A DNA stretch of 64,000 nt from NCBI GenBank assembly GCA_023374025.1, contig SIJG01000026.1, forward strand, positions 895,698 through 959,697, written 5' to 3'. Shown here in pieces: positions 25,423-37,846 of this stretch (positions within the stretch are counted from its first letter, which is position 1; every line of letters begins with the position of its first letter). The notes under the pieces were generated by a model. That model searched no databases. It saw only the letters and a list, made by a program, of their open reading frames with translations, and was not told the origin of the DNA. Source of the stretch: Heterodera schachtii. Its lineage: Eukaryota > Nematoda > Chromadorea > Rhabditida > Heteroderidae. A program made the position numbers and the translations under genes.

Positions 25423-25667
25423 TTCATAACCAGGGCTCCCAGATTAAAATTTTCAAAAGCCTCATTTGGCATGCAAAAAAGCCTCATTTTGGGTCAAAAA
25501 GCCTCATTTTACAAAATTTATTTAAAATACGTTTAAATGCAAATATTATATGTACTTTCAATTTTATTGTTATAATAAGCATTTGTGAAATTCTAAAAAA
25601 TAAGCATGAAAATCTAAGTTGATTTTTTTGCGACGTTTTTTTCAAAAAAATTTTGGGGAAAAGGGGG

Positions 25668-25696
25668 GCGGCGGCGGTGCCGATAGGCGCCGCCGG
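25668..25696 (+). repeat. GC-rich hairpin module inside the hAT element
   Basis: GGCGGCGGTGCC, the loop GATA and GGCGCCGCCGG form an almost perfect stem with one G-T pair. The upstream flank has GGGGAAAAGGGGGG directly before the stem. Downstream come GGGGAAAATTTT and GATTTGTTAACA. This is one of the best preserved copies of the family. Confidence 0.88.
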
Positions 25697-25768
25697 GGAA
25701 AATTTTGTAATTTTAATGTGATTTGTTAACACAGCGTTTCAATTTTGGCCTCCCAGTTCCAAAAAGAT

Positions 25769-25843
25769 TTGCATGTGTGTGGCTCAGTGGTTTTTGTAAG
25801 ATAGTAAAGGGATAAAGGGGGGAGGTTCGAGTCCGTTGTGCAA
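25769..25843 (+). ncRNA. tRNA-like segment / SINE head with A and B boxes
   Basis: Box A, TGGCTCAGTGG (25780-25790), and box B, GGTTCGAGTCC (25824-25834), match the internal RNA polymerase III promoter of tRNA genes and lie 44 bp apart. TTGCATG (25769-25775) can pair with TGTGCAA (25837-25843), allowing G-U pairs, like a 7-bp acceptor stem. Four extra bases (TGTG) precede box A, and the D arm and anticodon arm do not fold well, so it is not a working tRNA. A tRNA-derived SINE head or a tRNA relic captured by the hAT element fits best. Confidence 0.6.
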
Positions 25844-26346
25844 CATGAATATTTTTATTTAATTTTGGCCAAAATTTAAAAATATGACGATTTTTGGGAA
25901 TGATTTTTGAAGGTTTTTACCAACCAAATTGGACAATCTTGGTATCTTTCGAAAGCTCTTTAAAATGAGAAGCTTTTTCCAAGCAAATGCTAAGCAATTT
26001 GATGAGTTAGAAAAAAGATGTAAGCCTTTGAATTTTGTTTTTTGAATAACTTTTTAGTTAACCCTTTTTTTGCTTTTAAAAACCCTCCAATTTTGTTCGT
26101 AATTTTTTTCTCTATCGATATGCAAAATTTGGTGGAAATTATATGGATAAAAAAAAGTTATATGGAGAGAAGTGAATTTAGTTTTTCTCTATTAATATAG
26201 ATAAAAAAATAGTACGCCAAAATGAGAGATGTTTTTTTCTCTGCACTCTCTCTTTATTGACACATGTCTCGTTTTTTGAAACGGTGTGTTAACCGATTTG
26301 TCCACAAAAATGGCCAAATTTTAAGAAAATAAAGGACTTTTAGGGG

Positions 26347-26372
26347 CTGGCGGTGCCGACAGGCGCCGCCAG
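26347..26372 (+). repeat. GC-rich hairpin module, second copy in the hAT element
   Basis: CTGGCGGTGCC, the loop GACA and GGCGCCGCCAG give a stem of 11 pairs with compensating changes at the outer pairs (C-T-G-G with C-C-A-G). The downstream word TTTTTTAACAGATTTTC (26398-26414) resembles the conserved 3' flank. Confidence 0.85.
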
Positions 26373-26617
26373 GGGAAAAATTGAGAATTTTTATCATTTT
26401 TTAACAGATTTTCATTAAGAATTATTAATTTTGTGATCCTTTGGAAAAAAAAATTGGTTCTTTTCTGGTTTTTATAAAAAAGCCTCAAAAATCCTCAAAA
26501 TTTCTCAAAAAGCCACAAAAATCCTCAAATCCTCATTTTCCAAAAAAATCCTCATTGACCTATCAAAAAGCCACAAAATGAGGATAAATCCTCAGATCTG
26601 GGAGCCCTGTTCATAAC

Positions 26618-29600
26618 ATAATTTTTAATTGTGTATGAATTTTTGAAAATTTTCAAATTAATATTTTAACTATCTATTATTGATAAAAAAATACTTACTT
26701 TTTTTATATATTTTTTAATAATTCTTTCTGAAAAAAATAATTGTTTAAAAGTTATTGAATTAATTTAAAAAAGTAATTTAAAATTTATTAATAAATTTTA
26801 TCTTAATATGTGAAAGAATTTTCTATTAGCTTATTTAATTTACTTTATTCTGTTTCATTAATTGACATAAATATTAATTTTTCATTAAGAATTTTTCTTT
26901 TTTCTTAATAATAATTTTTTTATTTTGCTAATGACAGTATATAAATGTAGTTATATCTATTAATTTATGGAAATTCATTCAAAATTTTTAGTTTGTCCAA
27001 ATTTTGTTTTTATTGAATTCCTCAAAATTAATTTAGTGACAACAGCATTGTTTTTTATTTTCCCATTAATTTTATTTGCTGTTCATAAGAAATTATATTG
27101 CATTTAAAATGAGATTTTTGTGTTGTCCCTTAAATATCAATCAATATATGCTTTTTAAATTAAAAAACTATTTTTTCGATGTTCGATTATTTTATTTTTT
27201 TGAATAATTTGAATTTTATGAGTTTTTGGTGTTGTGTTTAATATGAGCAGAAACTTTATTTTATCATTTTATAATAGATTTACCGACCGTGCTATTTTTA
27301 GTAATTAGTATAAAAGATTGGAAACCTATTTTTTTTATTATTAACTATTCTTTATTTTCTTCTCGTTTACTGATTTAATTGAATTTTTTTGGGTTGTGCC
27401 CCTTTTATATCAATAAATGCATTTTTTAATTCATCTAATTTCTAATAATTAGGGCTAGCACAAATATGTACAAAAAATGGTCAGAATATGTACATAAATA
27501 TGTAAAAAATCCCGAAATATGTAAAATAAATTAACTTTATTTTTAAATTTACCCTTTTTTTTGCCAATTTTTAAAGAAATCAATAAATCTCCTATGTTGA
27601 AAAAATAAAACGCACAAAGGAAAATGTGAAAAAATAAAAAGAAAAGTTGGGGAAAAATTGTGAATAACAAATTCATTATTTAATTTATTTAATCTGATAA
27701 ATTAGCTGGGAGGCAGAAGCAATTAAAATATTTTTTAATATTCATATCATAAATTCTTATTTTTCAAACGTCAACAGTAGATGCGATACCAAAAAATCTA
27801 AAATAAATATAATTCAAGTGATTGAAAAAATATTTAAAAAAATTTTTAATCTTTTTGTCTCAGATTTATTTAAAAAATTTTTTTTTCTTGTAAATTGAAT
27901 AATAATAAATAATTTTATTCATTTTATTAATGTCAATCCCCGGCGGGTCGTTGCGTAAATTTGTTCGGTCAAAAATTTTTTATTTTTTATTATAATTTTA
28001 TTATATATGTGAGAATTAATCAGTTATAAGAAAAAGAAATTGAAAATTAATTTAAATATTGACAACTTACTTAAACCGAACAATTTAGATAAATACTAAA
28101 TAAGCAAAAATTTGAAGATTAGCAAATAGGGAAAAAAGCGAAGAAGTGCAAAAAATATTATTAATTTAAAATTTAAATTAGACAAAAAACATTAAACCAA
28201 AATTAAATAAAGCGAAAATACCCAGCATATTAATATTTACAATTTAAAATAAATGACTTTACTACATTACATTTTAATTAAAATATTGGTGGCCGAATGG
28301 ATATAAAAATTTCTTTTAAAAAATAAAAATAATTTATAGCACAAGTTCAACTCAAAAGAACCGTTTTAAGGCTGGATTATTATATAATAAAAATATATTA
28401 AAGTTATGTAGTAATATAAACGAACTTTATAAATATAAAATAAATATAATAATTTTAAAAATATCACTAAATTTAAAGAGAAAAATTCACAATTTTTCAG
28501 AATTTTAATATAAAGACGTTTTGCACAAATGGTGTTTTAGAGGAGAATCTTTCGACAAGAAAATAAATAAATAATTAAATGATACTTATAAATTGAATCT
28601 GTAAACAGCAGAGCTTAATATTTTGGATTAATATTTAAACAATTAGATTTTTTAAATTTATTTTATATAAAAATTAAAGGAAAGAATTTAAAAAAAGTTG
28701 TAATTATTAAAAAAAATCAATCGACAGTTTAAATGAAAAATTTTTAAAATAAATCATTACCTACAAAAATTGATATTGGAAAAAACCATGTGAAATTATA
28801 ATTAATAAAATTAAGAACTGATAAATCGAACTTAATTTAATTAAAAAACATATATTTCTCAATGAAGAAGTAAAAATATTCTGTTGTAATATTTCAATTC
28901 GCAATGGTTAAATTAATTATTAACGCTTATTAAATGCTCAAAAAAAATTTTTTCATGAAATTTTAATTCAATGACGCATTTTCCTATTTAAAATAATGTG
29001 TATTTTATCAACTCTAATAAAAAAGCAGAAAAATCAAAAAAAAAATAATTGAATAAACTGATAATTTTTAGTACCTATAAAAATTTTTTACTTTAATTTA
29101 GTCTATAAATCAAAAAATTATTTTATCGCATAAAATACATGTAAAGCTTCCATAGTAGACGTAGAGTAAAATACTCTTTTACAAAATAAAATTAAACAAA
29201 AATTTAAAATTTATATATATGAACAAACATACATAAATTCAAGTTATTATTTCATATTTAAATGAAAAAGTCCCAATGAATACTAAGCTAAATATCAATT
29301 AAATTAATTATAAAAATGTATGAATATACATAATTTAATTATTTAATAAAAGAAATAAATTTATTAATAAAAATAAAGAATTTTATTATCTTATCATATA
29401 AAATGCGTTATTTTGCATTTAATCTTTTTCTTTCCCACTTGAAAATCTTAACCTTTTTTTCTCCTTTATTTGAAGATTGAATTTGAGTTAAAATTTATTT
29501 ATTTTAAATTTAAATAAAAAACAAATTTAATAACAAAATTATTATAATCCCGACGTTACTTATATTCTTTTTGTGGTAGTTCTAATATGGTAATTATTTG

Positions 29601-31845
29601 CTACAGATTTTTGTTTAAAATTCACATAATAAACTTTTTTATTTCCTGTTTTGTATTTTAATCAGTAAAAAAAATTAATCTTTATTTAAATATGATTATA
29701 TTTTATGGCTAAATTATTGATTGGAGAATTATTAAAAAAATCTTATGGGTTTGTTTTTTCTTTGCAATAAAATTATTAATTTTGCATTTTTATCAAAATT
29801 TCTCTATTTAAGATTTGTTGTCCATTAAAAGAAAAATTCTTTCATAATTTTTCATCCCAATAATTATTGCTTCTTTAAAATTCATTGTCAATTATTATTT
29901 TTAATTCTCTTTAATGTTGCTTTTTTAGGTTTTTTTGCTCAAAATAATAAATTATGTTTAAAATACAAATTTTTATAAAAGCAACTAAATTGGTGTTCTA
30001 AATATTTTTCGAATGTACTTTTTTTAGAATTTATGTGAATTTAATTATAATCTTTTTTGTTAACAAAGTGCAATTTTTTGTAAGTTAGAAAATTTGTTTG
30101 TTTTTCATTAATTTATATATTATTATTATTATTATATGTGATTAAATGTGTAGATAATTTTTTCTTTTTAAGACTCTATTTATATGTATATTGCTGGATA
30201 AACATATTGTGGAAGCACTATTATTATTTAAATTTGAAGTAAATATTAAATGTAATCTTTTATCATTTTTTTTTCTGTTTTAATCTCATGCTCTGTAGAT
30301 GTATGATATGTAAGTTGATACCCTCGGCGATCTCCCATTATGTTGTTTTAGTTTATTTGTTTTGGTTTTATTAATTGTTAATTCAATTTATTCTTAGTAA
30401 AAAAATGTTTGCAATTCTTCATTGGTATGAAATTGCTATTTTGATTTGTTAAAAGATATATTGTTTAGAAAGAATTAAAAAATTCTTTAAATTCAATTGT
30501 CATTAATATAACTTTAGACTTATAATTGCTGTTTATTCTTGTAGTCATTTTTCAAACTTTAATTGAAATTGTTTTTTTATTATTTTTTTTTTGTTTCGTT
30601 TGTAGATTTTTTAAATTATTGTTTTTATCTTTCATTAATTAGTAAATGATTCATAGTGTTACAAATGATTCGTGGGGAGACAACATTGGATAGTATGTAA
30701 AGAATTCTTTAAAATATGTGATAATGATTATGGAAATATATTAGATTTAATAATAATTTTTGGGAAAGTTTTGATATAATTCATTTATGTAAAAATAAAA
30801 CACGAAATGAAATTAATATTTAATTTAAAGCGTTATTTGCTAATATACTCATATTTCAATTTTTGCATTTTTAAATATTTTAATAAAATTCTTGTCTGTG
30901 TAACAATTTAATATGGCTTTTGATAATGGCCAAATTTCTAAATTGTTGAATATTAAAAAATTTTAAACTTCACATAAAAATTTTTAAAATGGACTTCACT
31001 TTATGTTAATATTTTAATTCTAATTATAAAACTAAAAAGAAAATTAGTTGCTTCATAAACATGAAAATTAAATAATAGAAAGAAATTGTCTTTTGCTTTT
31101 GTTTTATAAATTAGATCAAAATAATTTTTGTTTTAATTGAAAGAAAGTTTTGAAAACTTGATCGGTAATCAAAAATAACTTGTTAAACAAAGAGGACATC
31201 ATAAAAGGAAATAATGTAATTATTTTGCAAAATAAATGAATAAAATAAATATGGAATAAAAAGCAGTTTTTTCACCATTTAAACGGGACAAAACTTTTCC
31301 ACCTTTTGATCAAAAACAAAAAACATCATTAATCGACAAATTAAAAAAGTGATTAATCAATAAAAACAAAAATTTTGATACATTAAATGAATTATAAAAA
31401 AAGTGAAGATAAATAAATATTTGAAAGCAACTCAAATTAAAATTCTTTGAGAATTCTACATTACTAATTATGGCTATAATAAAAAAAATAATGTTAATAA
31501 TTTAACTTGAAATTTATACTTTTACAATTTTATTCGATAAATAAAACTAACATTTGTCATTCAAATTTTAACAATTATTGATGTATAAATTAAATAGAAC
31601 GAATTTTAAAATTAATTTTTCGCTAATGACTAAATAAAGTAATAACAAAAACATAAAAATCATAAAAAATTTTAGAAAAGATTAAACAAAAGTAAATTTA
31701 TCAGCAGCAAATTTAATTATAAGAAAATTTACGAAATTGGAAATGGAATAGAATATCGTAAAAATTTTGAGTTTTTGGACAAAAATTTTGATTTTTTTCA
31801 TATTTAGTAAAATTTACCAGCTTCCAAATTCCAGATTCAAATTAA
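26618..31845. other. A/T-rich sequence, mostly featureless
   Basis: The plus strand is T-rich to about 27960, A-rich to about 29430, T-rich to about 31100, and A-rich after that. At 27452-27540 there is a possible transposon end (TAGGGCTAGCAC followed by repeated AATATGTA words), with no matching second end. A small GC-rich word, CCCCGGCGGGTCGTTGCG, lies at 27937-27954. No gene is recognised. Confidence 0.5.
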
Positions 31846-31860
31846 GGGACCCATCCCTAG
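31846..31860. mobile_element. Possible solo hAT-like end
   Basis: GGGACCCATCCCTAG reads like the right-hand end of an element whose terminal repeat would be CTAGGGATGGG. A related word, AGGGATGGG, lies at 33660-33668 facing the other way. The two would face outward, so they are not the two ends of one element. No target duplication was found. Confidence 0.25.
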
Positions 31861-32761
31861 CATTTTTTTTACTATTTCTGCAGACATAGACTGATAAAAA
31901 ATTAAAATTTTTCATAATAAAGATGGGCAAAAAATAAATAAAATTGAATTCGAATTATCCTAAAAGAAAAAAGCATTAGTAAAGAAAAATGCTTTTTTAA
32001 AATTAACCACAATAAATCCTTGACTAGCATAAAAAAATTATTTATGTTCAAATAAATTAAAATACCAATCACCGAAAAACTCAAAAAATTCTCGGTCGAA
32101 CGGTTTTCGGTTAAAAACCGAAAAAAAACCAAACCGAAAAAAAACCGAAGTAAAATTTTCGGTATATCGTTTCGGTTTTTTTTTGAATTTTTATATTTTT
32201 TCCAAAAAAAGCAATAAACTATTCTATTAATAGAAAAAGCAAAAATCTCCTCTGAGTAAAATTGTAGAGCTATTGAAACTCTATTGAATGGTGGACTAAA
32301 GGTTTGGAAAATGATAGAAAAGGCAGCCAAAAAAATGTGTTTGCTCCTTGATTCTAAAAAAACCACAAAGATTGGTTTTAGCGATTTGGTGCCTTTTTTG
32401 GCGTTTTTTCCCGAAAAATTCCATTAAAAATTCAAAAAAACTGGAAAAATACACCCCTAAAAATGATCTAAAAAAATTCAGAGAATCTACCTTATGAAAT
32501 GAAAAATTTTCACAAAACTTGTTCGCGAAAATTCTTTTTTTTTCTTGATAAAAATTTTAGGTTTAAAAATTTCCTCATTGAAAAAGATTATAAAATATTG
32601 AATTATCAATAAATCAGCAAAATTTAGTTTTTAGGTTGGTTTTTACGTGTTTTGCTCCCTAAAAATATTAATAAAAAATTTAAATGCCTTTTTTCATGCC
32701 TTTTTTCGGTATTTTGCGCTTTTTGGTGCCTTAATTGCTAGCTCTAGGCATAACTTTAGGG

Positions 32762-32787
32762 CCGGCGGTGCTGATAAGCGCCGCCGG
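32762..32787 (+). repeat. GC-rich hairpin module
   Basis: CCGGCGGTGCT, the loop GATA and AGCGCCGCCGG. The innermost base pair has changed on both sides (C-G to T-A) so that pairing is kept, which suggests selection for the structure or a shared source copy. Downstream, GGGAAATTTTT and TATTTGTTAGCAGATTTTG match the family flank. Confidence 0.85.
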
Positions 32788-32895
32788 GAAATTTTTTTGC
32801 TATTTTAATGCTATTTGTTAGCAGATTTTGTCTAAAAATACCAAATTTTGAGATTTTGGGCTAATTTTTTAAGAAAAGATAGCTTTTTGGAGGGT

Positions 32896-32919
32896 CGGCG
32901 GTGCCGATAGGCGCCGCCG
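32896..32919 (+). repeat. GC-rich hairpin module
   Basis: CGGCGGTGCC, the loop GATA and GGCGCCGCCG, 134 bp after the previous copy in the same orientation. The downstream flank is GGAGGAAAATTTT followed by a degenerate TTTTGTTAAAAAAATGGCC. Two modules spaced 100-700 bp apart in one element also occur in both complete hAT elements. Confidence 0.85.
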
Positions 32920-33159
32920 GAGGAAAATTTTAAGAATTTTTAAGGAATTTTGTTAAAAAAATGGCCAACTGATTTGTCAAAAAAGTCGGTTTTTCGAACG
33001 GTTTCGGTTAAAAAACCGAAAAAAACCGAAACCGAAAAAAACCGAAAAACTCAAAAATTTCTCGGTCGGTTTTTTCAGTTAAAAACCGCAACCGAAAATC
33101 GAAAAATACGGAAAAAAAAACCGAAAAAAAACCGACCGGTCCGATCTCTATCTAAAACC

Positions 33160-35722
33160 ATTCGATGCCATTCTATCAACAGACAAATTCGTATATTAAT
33201 TTTAAAAATTTTCAAAAAATTTTTAATCTATATCAGTATAAAAATGTGAATTTTACTAAAAAATCAACAATAAATATTATTCAATTATATGTTTTTCTTT
33301 TTGAAAACAGATATTTAAAGAGTTTTTACGGTCAAAATTATTTTTCCTCATACATGCATGGAATTAAAAGAAAAGAATTAAATAATAAATTCAAAAGCTT
33401 TAATACCAAAATATTTAAAATTAATTGTAAAATTTGCATTCTTAATGTGCTATAAAATAAATTTTTTACTCTTATTGCTTTCATTTATAAAAATAAATAA
33501 ATTGAATGCTTAATAAAGAAAAGAAATATTTTATATACTTATAATAAATAATATTTAGAATTTCATTTAATTCCACAATGAAAATTCTGTTAAACCATTT
33601 AGTATTTATTTTATGAAATGATATTAGTTTGCTAAAATATTAAAAAAGAAATGATGATGAGGGATGGGAATTTTAGTCCAAACCCTTTTTTGCTGACTTT
33701 AAATGATATTAATAATAATAATTATTATTAATTTCACAAAAAAACATTTTACAATTATTTTTTAACATAAAACCAAAGATTAAAATAAATTCACTTTTAA
33801 TTATTTGAAAACGAAAAAAGAATAATTTTATTAACTAATCTTTTATATAAAATGGATCTCATAACTAGAGACCAACTAAAAAAGCACGAAAAATCGCGAA
33901 AAAGGCAGCACAATAATAGACAACAAAAAATTTAAAAAAAAACATGAAAATGCACGAAAAGCCCATAAAAATTTACTTTTGTTCATTTAAATGATTATTA
34001 AATAATTTATAATATTTTTCAAATAAGAAAAAATTTTTAATATAATTTTTAATGGAATTATTCGGAAAAAACGCCAAAAAGGCACAAAAACGGCAAAATG
34101 TCAAAAAAAGCATTTATGGCACGAAAACACTATAAAAGGCATAAAATAATATAATATATATATATATTTCATTTTTTTATATAGAATATTAGGTGCCGAG
34201 AATAGTTTAACAATCGTGCATCCAAAGTTATAAAAAAATGATTATTATTAGAAACTTTATAAATAAATTTTTTAAATTGATACGATAATGCAAAAAATAA
34301 AAAAATATTGTATTAATAGTTATCATAATTACAATAAAATTAATATTTATTTTAGCTTAAAAGATAGGTACATTAATTTTTTTTTTAAATTTTTTATTAA
34401 TTTTTTCTCATTTTTATTTTGATTTTTTTCTAAATTTAAGAATTTTCAGTTTTTTTTTTTGTTTTATTTTATTATTAATTCTGCTTTTTGTTTTATTTTT
34501 ATTTTTTAAGTCTCTAGATAATTTTTATTTATCATTGATTAAAAATGCTGTTGAATTTTTTGAACCTTATTTATCTGAAATTAATTACTAGTTTCTAAAA
34601 CAGAAATAACATTTAAGTTTTTTAGATAAAGAAAATAATTTCAAATTTATTAAATCATTTAGAAAATTTTTTTTTGTTATATTAATAAAAAAATAAACTC
34701 CTAAAAATTATTGTATTAAATATTTATTATAATTACAAAAAAATGAATATTTATTTTAGCATAAAAGATAGGAACATTAATTTTTAAAAAATTTTTTTTA
34801 TTTTTTTAAAATTTTTTAATATTTTTTTCTAAATTTTTTGCTCAAAACTATAACTAATTCGAAAATTATCAAGAAGATAATAAATACACTTTTAAATGTA
34901 TGTAATAGCAAAAGAAGAATTCACGAGATCATTTTATAGTATAAAAAGAACAGAGATTCAAATATCCACACAAAAGCCGAAAAATTCAAAGTAATAAAAT
35001 TAAAATTAGACGTGAAGATATATTATTTAATTACACTAATTTATGAATTATGGAAATAAAAATAAATGTTTTTTTTTAATTAAATGAAATTTTACAACCG
35101 ACAGAAACTAAAGAAAGCAAAACTGAGATTATTCGTCAAAATCAAAGACTAAAATTATAAAATGTTAAAAAAACAATAAATAAAGAACATTAATACTAAA
35201 AATATTAAGTTAGTAAAAAAATTAAATACAAAACTTTTTTAAGAATATTCTTAGTTATAATTCCGTATAAAATATATAAACTGCAATAAAATAAAACATA
35301 AAAAGCTTATAAATAAATTAATTTTAAGCTTATTTACCAAAATTTACATTTTAATTATAAATGGAAAATTTTTTTATAAACCAATAAAAACAATTTAAAA
35401 ACGGCAAAACGTTGCTTCGCCGAGCGCGGCCGAGTCGAACGATGCATGAAATCGACTTGCTTCGGCAAATTTTTAAAATAATAAATCATATATAAATATT
35501 AATAAAAAATTATAAAAGAAGAAAACAAACATAATTATTCTTATTCAGTAAGAATTATTTGTCAAATTTAACAATGAATGCGAAAATAATTGACTCATCT
35601 TTTTATTTTGTTAAATTTATTGACATATACAAATTTTATATTCAAAATTTCAATGAAGCTAAAAAATATAATTAATAAAAAATAAACTCGTATAGATAGA
35701 TAAAATTATCATACACATGAAT
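33160..35722. other. A/T-rich sequence with minor repeat remnants
   Basis: The segments at 34330-34395 and 34715-34790 resemble each other (both with AATATTTATTTTAGC followed by TAAAAGATAGG). The stretch 33860-34150 contains scattered GGCAC(A/G)AAAA and GGCG words like those at 32376-32460. A TA microsatellite lies at about 34151-34168. A GC-richer 60 bp at 35400-35465 is unassigned. No gene is seen. Confidence 0.45.
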
Positions 35723-36726
35723 GCTTATCTTACTGTACAAATGCGCAGAAATTTTAGGAATTTGCCTAAAAACGTATCCCTAATAATTAAAAATAAATAT
35801 AATTCCGATTAGATGAAATCTAATTAAAAAAAATTATTTAATAAAATAATAATAATACGAATTATTGTTAGATGATTTTTACGAACTGGTTTTGAAGTGC
35901 TTAAAAAAAATAAATAGAAGCAATGAGAATAAAACAAAAATAGGTTGCCCTTTAAAAAATTTAATAAAGATAATTATGTTAAAATCAAGACTTAAATAAG
36001 AAATAATTTTATTTAAAATTAGAATTGTGTTTTATGTTATTCAAAGGTCTTTTGTATAATTTAGTAGCCAATCAACAAATATCCTGAAAATTATTTGAAT
36101 AAAAATAAAAAAATAATAAATAAACCTTTGATTAATATTTATTTAAATTTTCAATAAAATATGAAAAATAATAATTTCTTTTTTTTTCTGTTGCAAATTA
36201 TATTTGGAGGTACCGAGAAGAGAATATTATGAAACGACTATTTTTGTCTTGTATATTATTACAGAAATTGTAAAATAAATCACTAATTCATTCTAAAGTA
36301 AAAATTAAACTCAAAATTAAAAATTAAATTAGATGAATTTGAAACTAAAAGGCAACGTACTGAGAAAAATGTATTTTATTATTTTATCATTTCATGAGAT
36401 GTGATTTTACAAAAACAAAAAATTTTAAAATGAGATAACAAAATATATAAATGTTAAATTATTTAATGCACGAAATAAATAATCATAATAATAAATAATC
36501 TTAAATAATAAAATTGGTTACCATATTACTTAGTAACACACACATTTTTTGACATGTACTAGCAAGAATGCCATTCACGCCCTATTTGTTCTCGAGATTA
36601 AATTAATGTTTAATAAGTAAATATGTATATACAAAAATATGAAAATGTATAAAGTGAGTATAATTGAAAAGTCATTTAGAAGTTATTAGATAATTGAATA
36701 TATTAATTAATTAAAATGTATTTTAT
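35723..36726 (+). repeat. Direct duplication, copy 1
   Basis: This is homologous to 37847-38628 in the same order and orientation. The best match is 35975-36270 against 38115-38405, almost identical over about 290 bp, including GGAGGTACCGAGAAGAGAAT. A second close match is the stretch with TGACATGTACTAGCAAGAAT. About 240 bp (36270-36512) are present only in this copy. No coding function was recognised; a 13-residue ATG frame at about 36229 is conserved but too short to support. Confidence 0.85.
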
Positions 36727-37846
36727 TCTTCATTCAAACATAAAATCTCAAATGATAAAACATGCTCATGGATGATTTAACCAAGAAGATAAATTTATAA
36801 TGAAAATTCTTAAATTAAATTCAAATCTCAATTGAATGCAAAATTTAAAAAAATTATTACCAGCAATAAGAGTAACTTAAAAATAAGTTCTGCTCTCAAA
36901 AAATACTAAATAAAAAATATTAAATAAAAATAAAAATTCAAATATGTTATAATTGTTTCTAATGTTATTGTTATCACTATGAAATGAAAAAACGCTTTTT
37001 TCAAAAGTGTTGCAAAGATGTTCTCATAGAGAACATGGGACATGGGTTAATTAAAATAAGTTCCGTTCAAAAAAATTAATAAATTAAATGAAAAAACAAT
37101 TTAAAAATATTTATAATTAATTAGACACATAACAAATTGAAAAATTCGACCAATTCTGCAGGTGGACAAGTAAATAAAAATAACAGAATGAAATAAAAAT
37201 TTAAAGAATGAAATAACTATGGCATAATAAGATAAAAAGTACATGATGAAAAAAAAACTTTAAAAAATTATTATAATTATTATGTATATTTAGAATAAAC
37301 AACAAAATAGATTATAAAATAAATTAAAATTTTATAAAATAAAAAATAAAATAAAACTAAATTCAATACAATACAATTAAATTATAATTATATTTTTCGT
37401 GAATTATTACTTTCAACAGTTGGCATTCCTTTCATGTGATAAATAATAAAATTATTAATGCTTTAATAATTGAATTTAAAAAGAAAAAAAACAAACAATT
37501 TAAATCTGGTTATATTTCAAATTCTAATGAAATAATTAAAATTTTAAAGTTTTTGTGAATAAGGACAAATTTTTAAACGAAACAATTTTACCAAAAAAAA
37601 AAATATATAGGATCAAGTTTAGGGAAATTTTTTAAAGTGTATTTTCTGAAATTTTTTTTCAATTCAATCTTAGGGGGTGTAATTTTCATTTTTATTGTAT
37701 TTTTCTAAAGGATTATTCCGAAAACCCTGAAAAAGGCACCAAAATGGCGAAATAGGCATTAAGCACAAAAAAGTCTAAAATAGGCAAAGTTAGGCAACAT
37801 AAAACCCATCATAGACACCCAAAAAATCAGAAAACTCGTTTTTTGT
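36727..37846. other. A-rich spacer with a GGTGCC/GGCG element remnant
   Basis: Within 37625-37830 the minus strand carries GGTGCCTTTTTCAGGG and nearby GCCTATTTCGCCATTTTGG words. They recall 32376-32460 on the plus strand, including the following ACACCCC. This is probably another decayed copy of the same unnamed transposon in the opposite orientation. No gene is seen. Confidence 0.45.

Larger units (their letters stand above)
25431..26609. mobile_element. hAT-type non-autonomous transposon (MITE), complete
   Basis: The left end is CAGGGCTCCCAGAT and the right end ATCTGGGAGCCCTG, a perfect 14-bp terminal inverted repeat. The 8-bp word TTCATAAC occurs directly before (25423-25430) and directly after (26610-26617), which is the target duplication. 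An 8-bp duplication with a CAGGG end is the signature of the hAT superfamily. Sub-terminal motifs GCCTCATTTTGG on the left and TCCTCA/GCCACAAAA on the right are repeated several times. No transposase frame is present in the 1179 bp, so it depends on a helper. It carries two GC-rich hairpin modules (25668-25696 and 26347-26372) and a tRNA-like segment (25769-25843). The intact duplication suggests a moderately recent insertion. Confidence 0.92.
32071..33150. mobile_element. Nested element remnant with ACCGAAAA arrays and two hairpins
   Basis: Arrays of ACCGAAAA and its reverse complement TTTTCGGT occur at 32071-32190 and 32985-33145. The word ACCGAAAAACTCAAAAA followed by CTCGGTCG occurs in the same orientation at 32071 and 33041. 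Between the arrays lie a segment with GGTGCCTTTTTTGGCG (32387-32402), a second similar stretch ending in GGTGCC (near 32725), and the hairpin copies at 32762-32787 and 32896-32919. Such simple sub-terminal arrays are common in DNA transposons. The open frames across them (31902-32366 minus, 32950-33249 plus) merely translate the repeats. Element borders are unclear. Confidence 0.45.

Noticed and set aside
25769..25843. Functional tRNA gene
   Set aside because: Promoter boxes are good but four extra bases lie before box A and the D and anticodon arms do not pair; kept as tRNA-like.
32950..33249. Lys/Thr/Glu-rich open frame
   Set aside because: It simply translates the ACCGAAAA array.
31846..33668. 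One element bounded by CCCATCCCTAG and AGGGATGGG
   Set aside because: The two words face outward, the wrong way for terminal repeats of an element between them.
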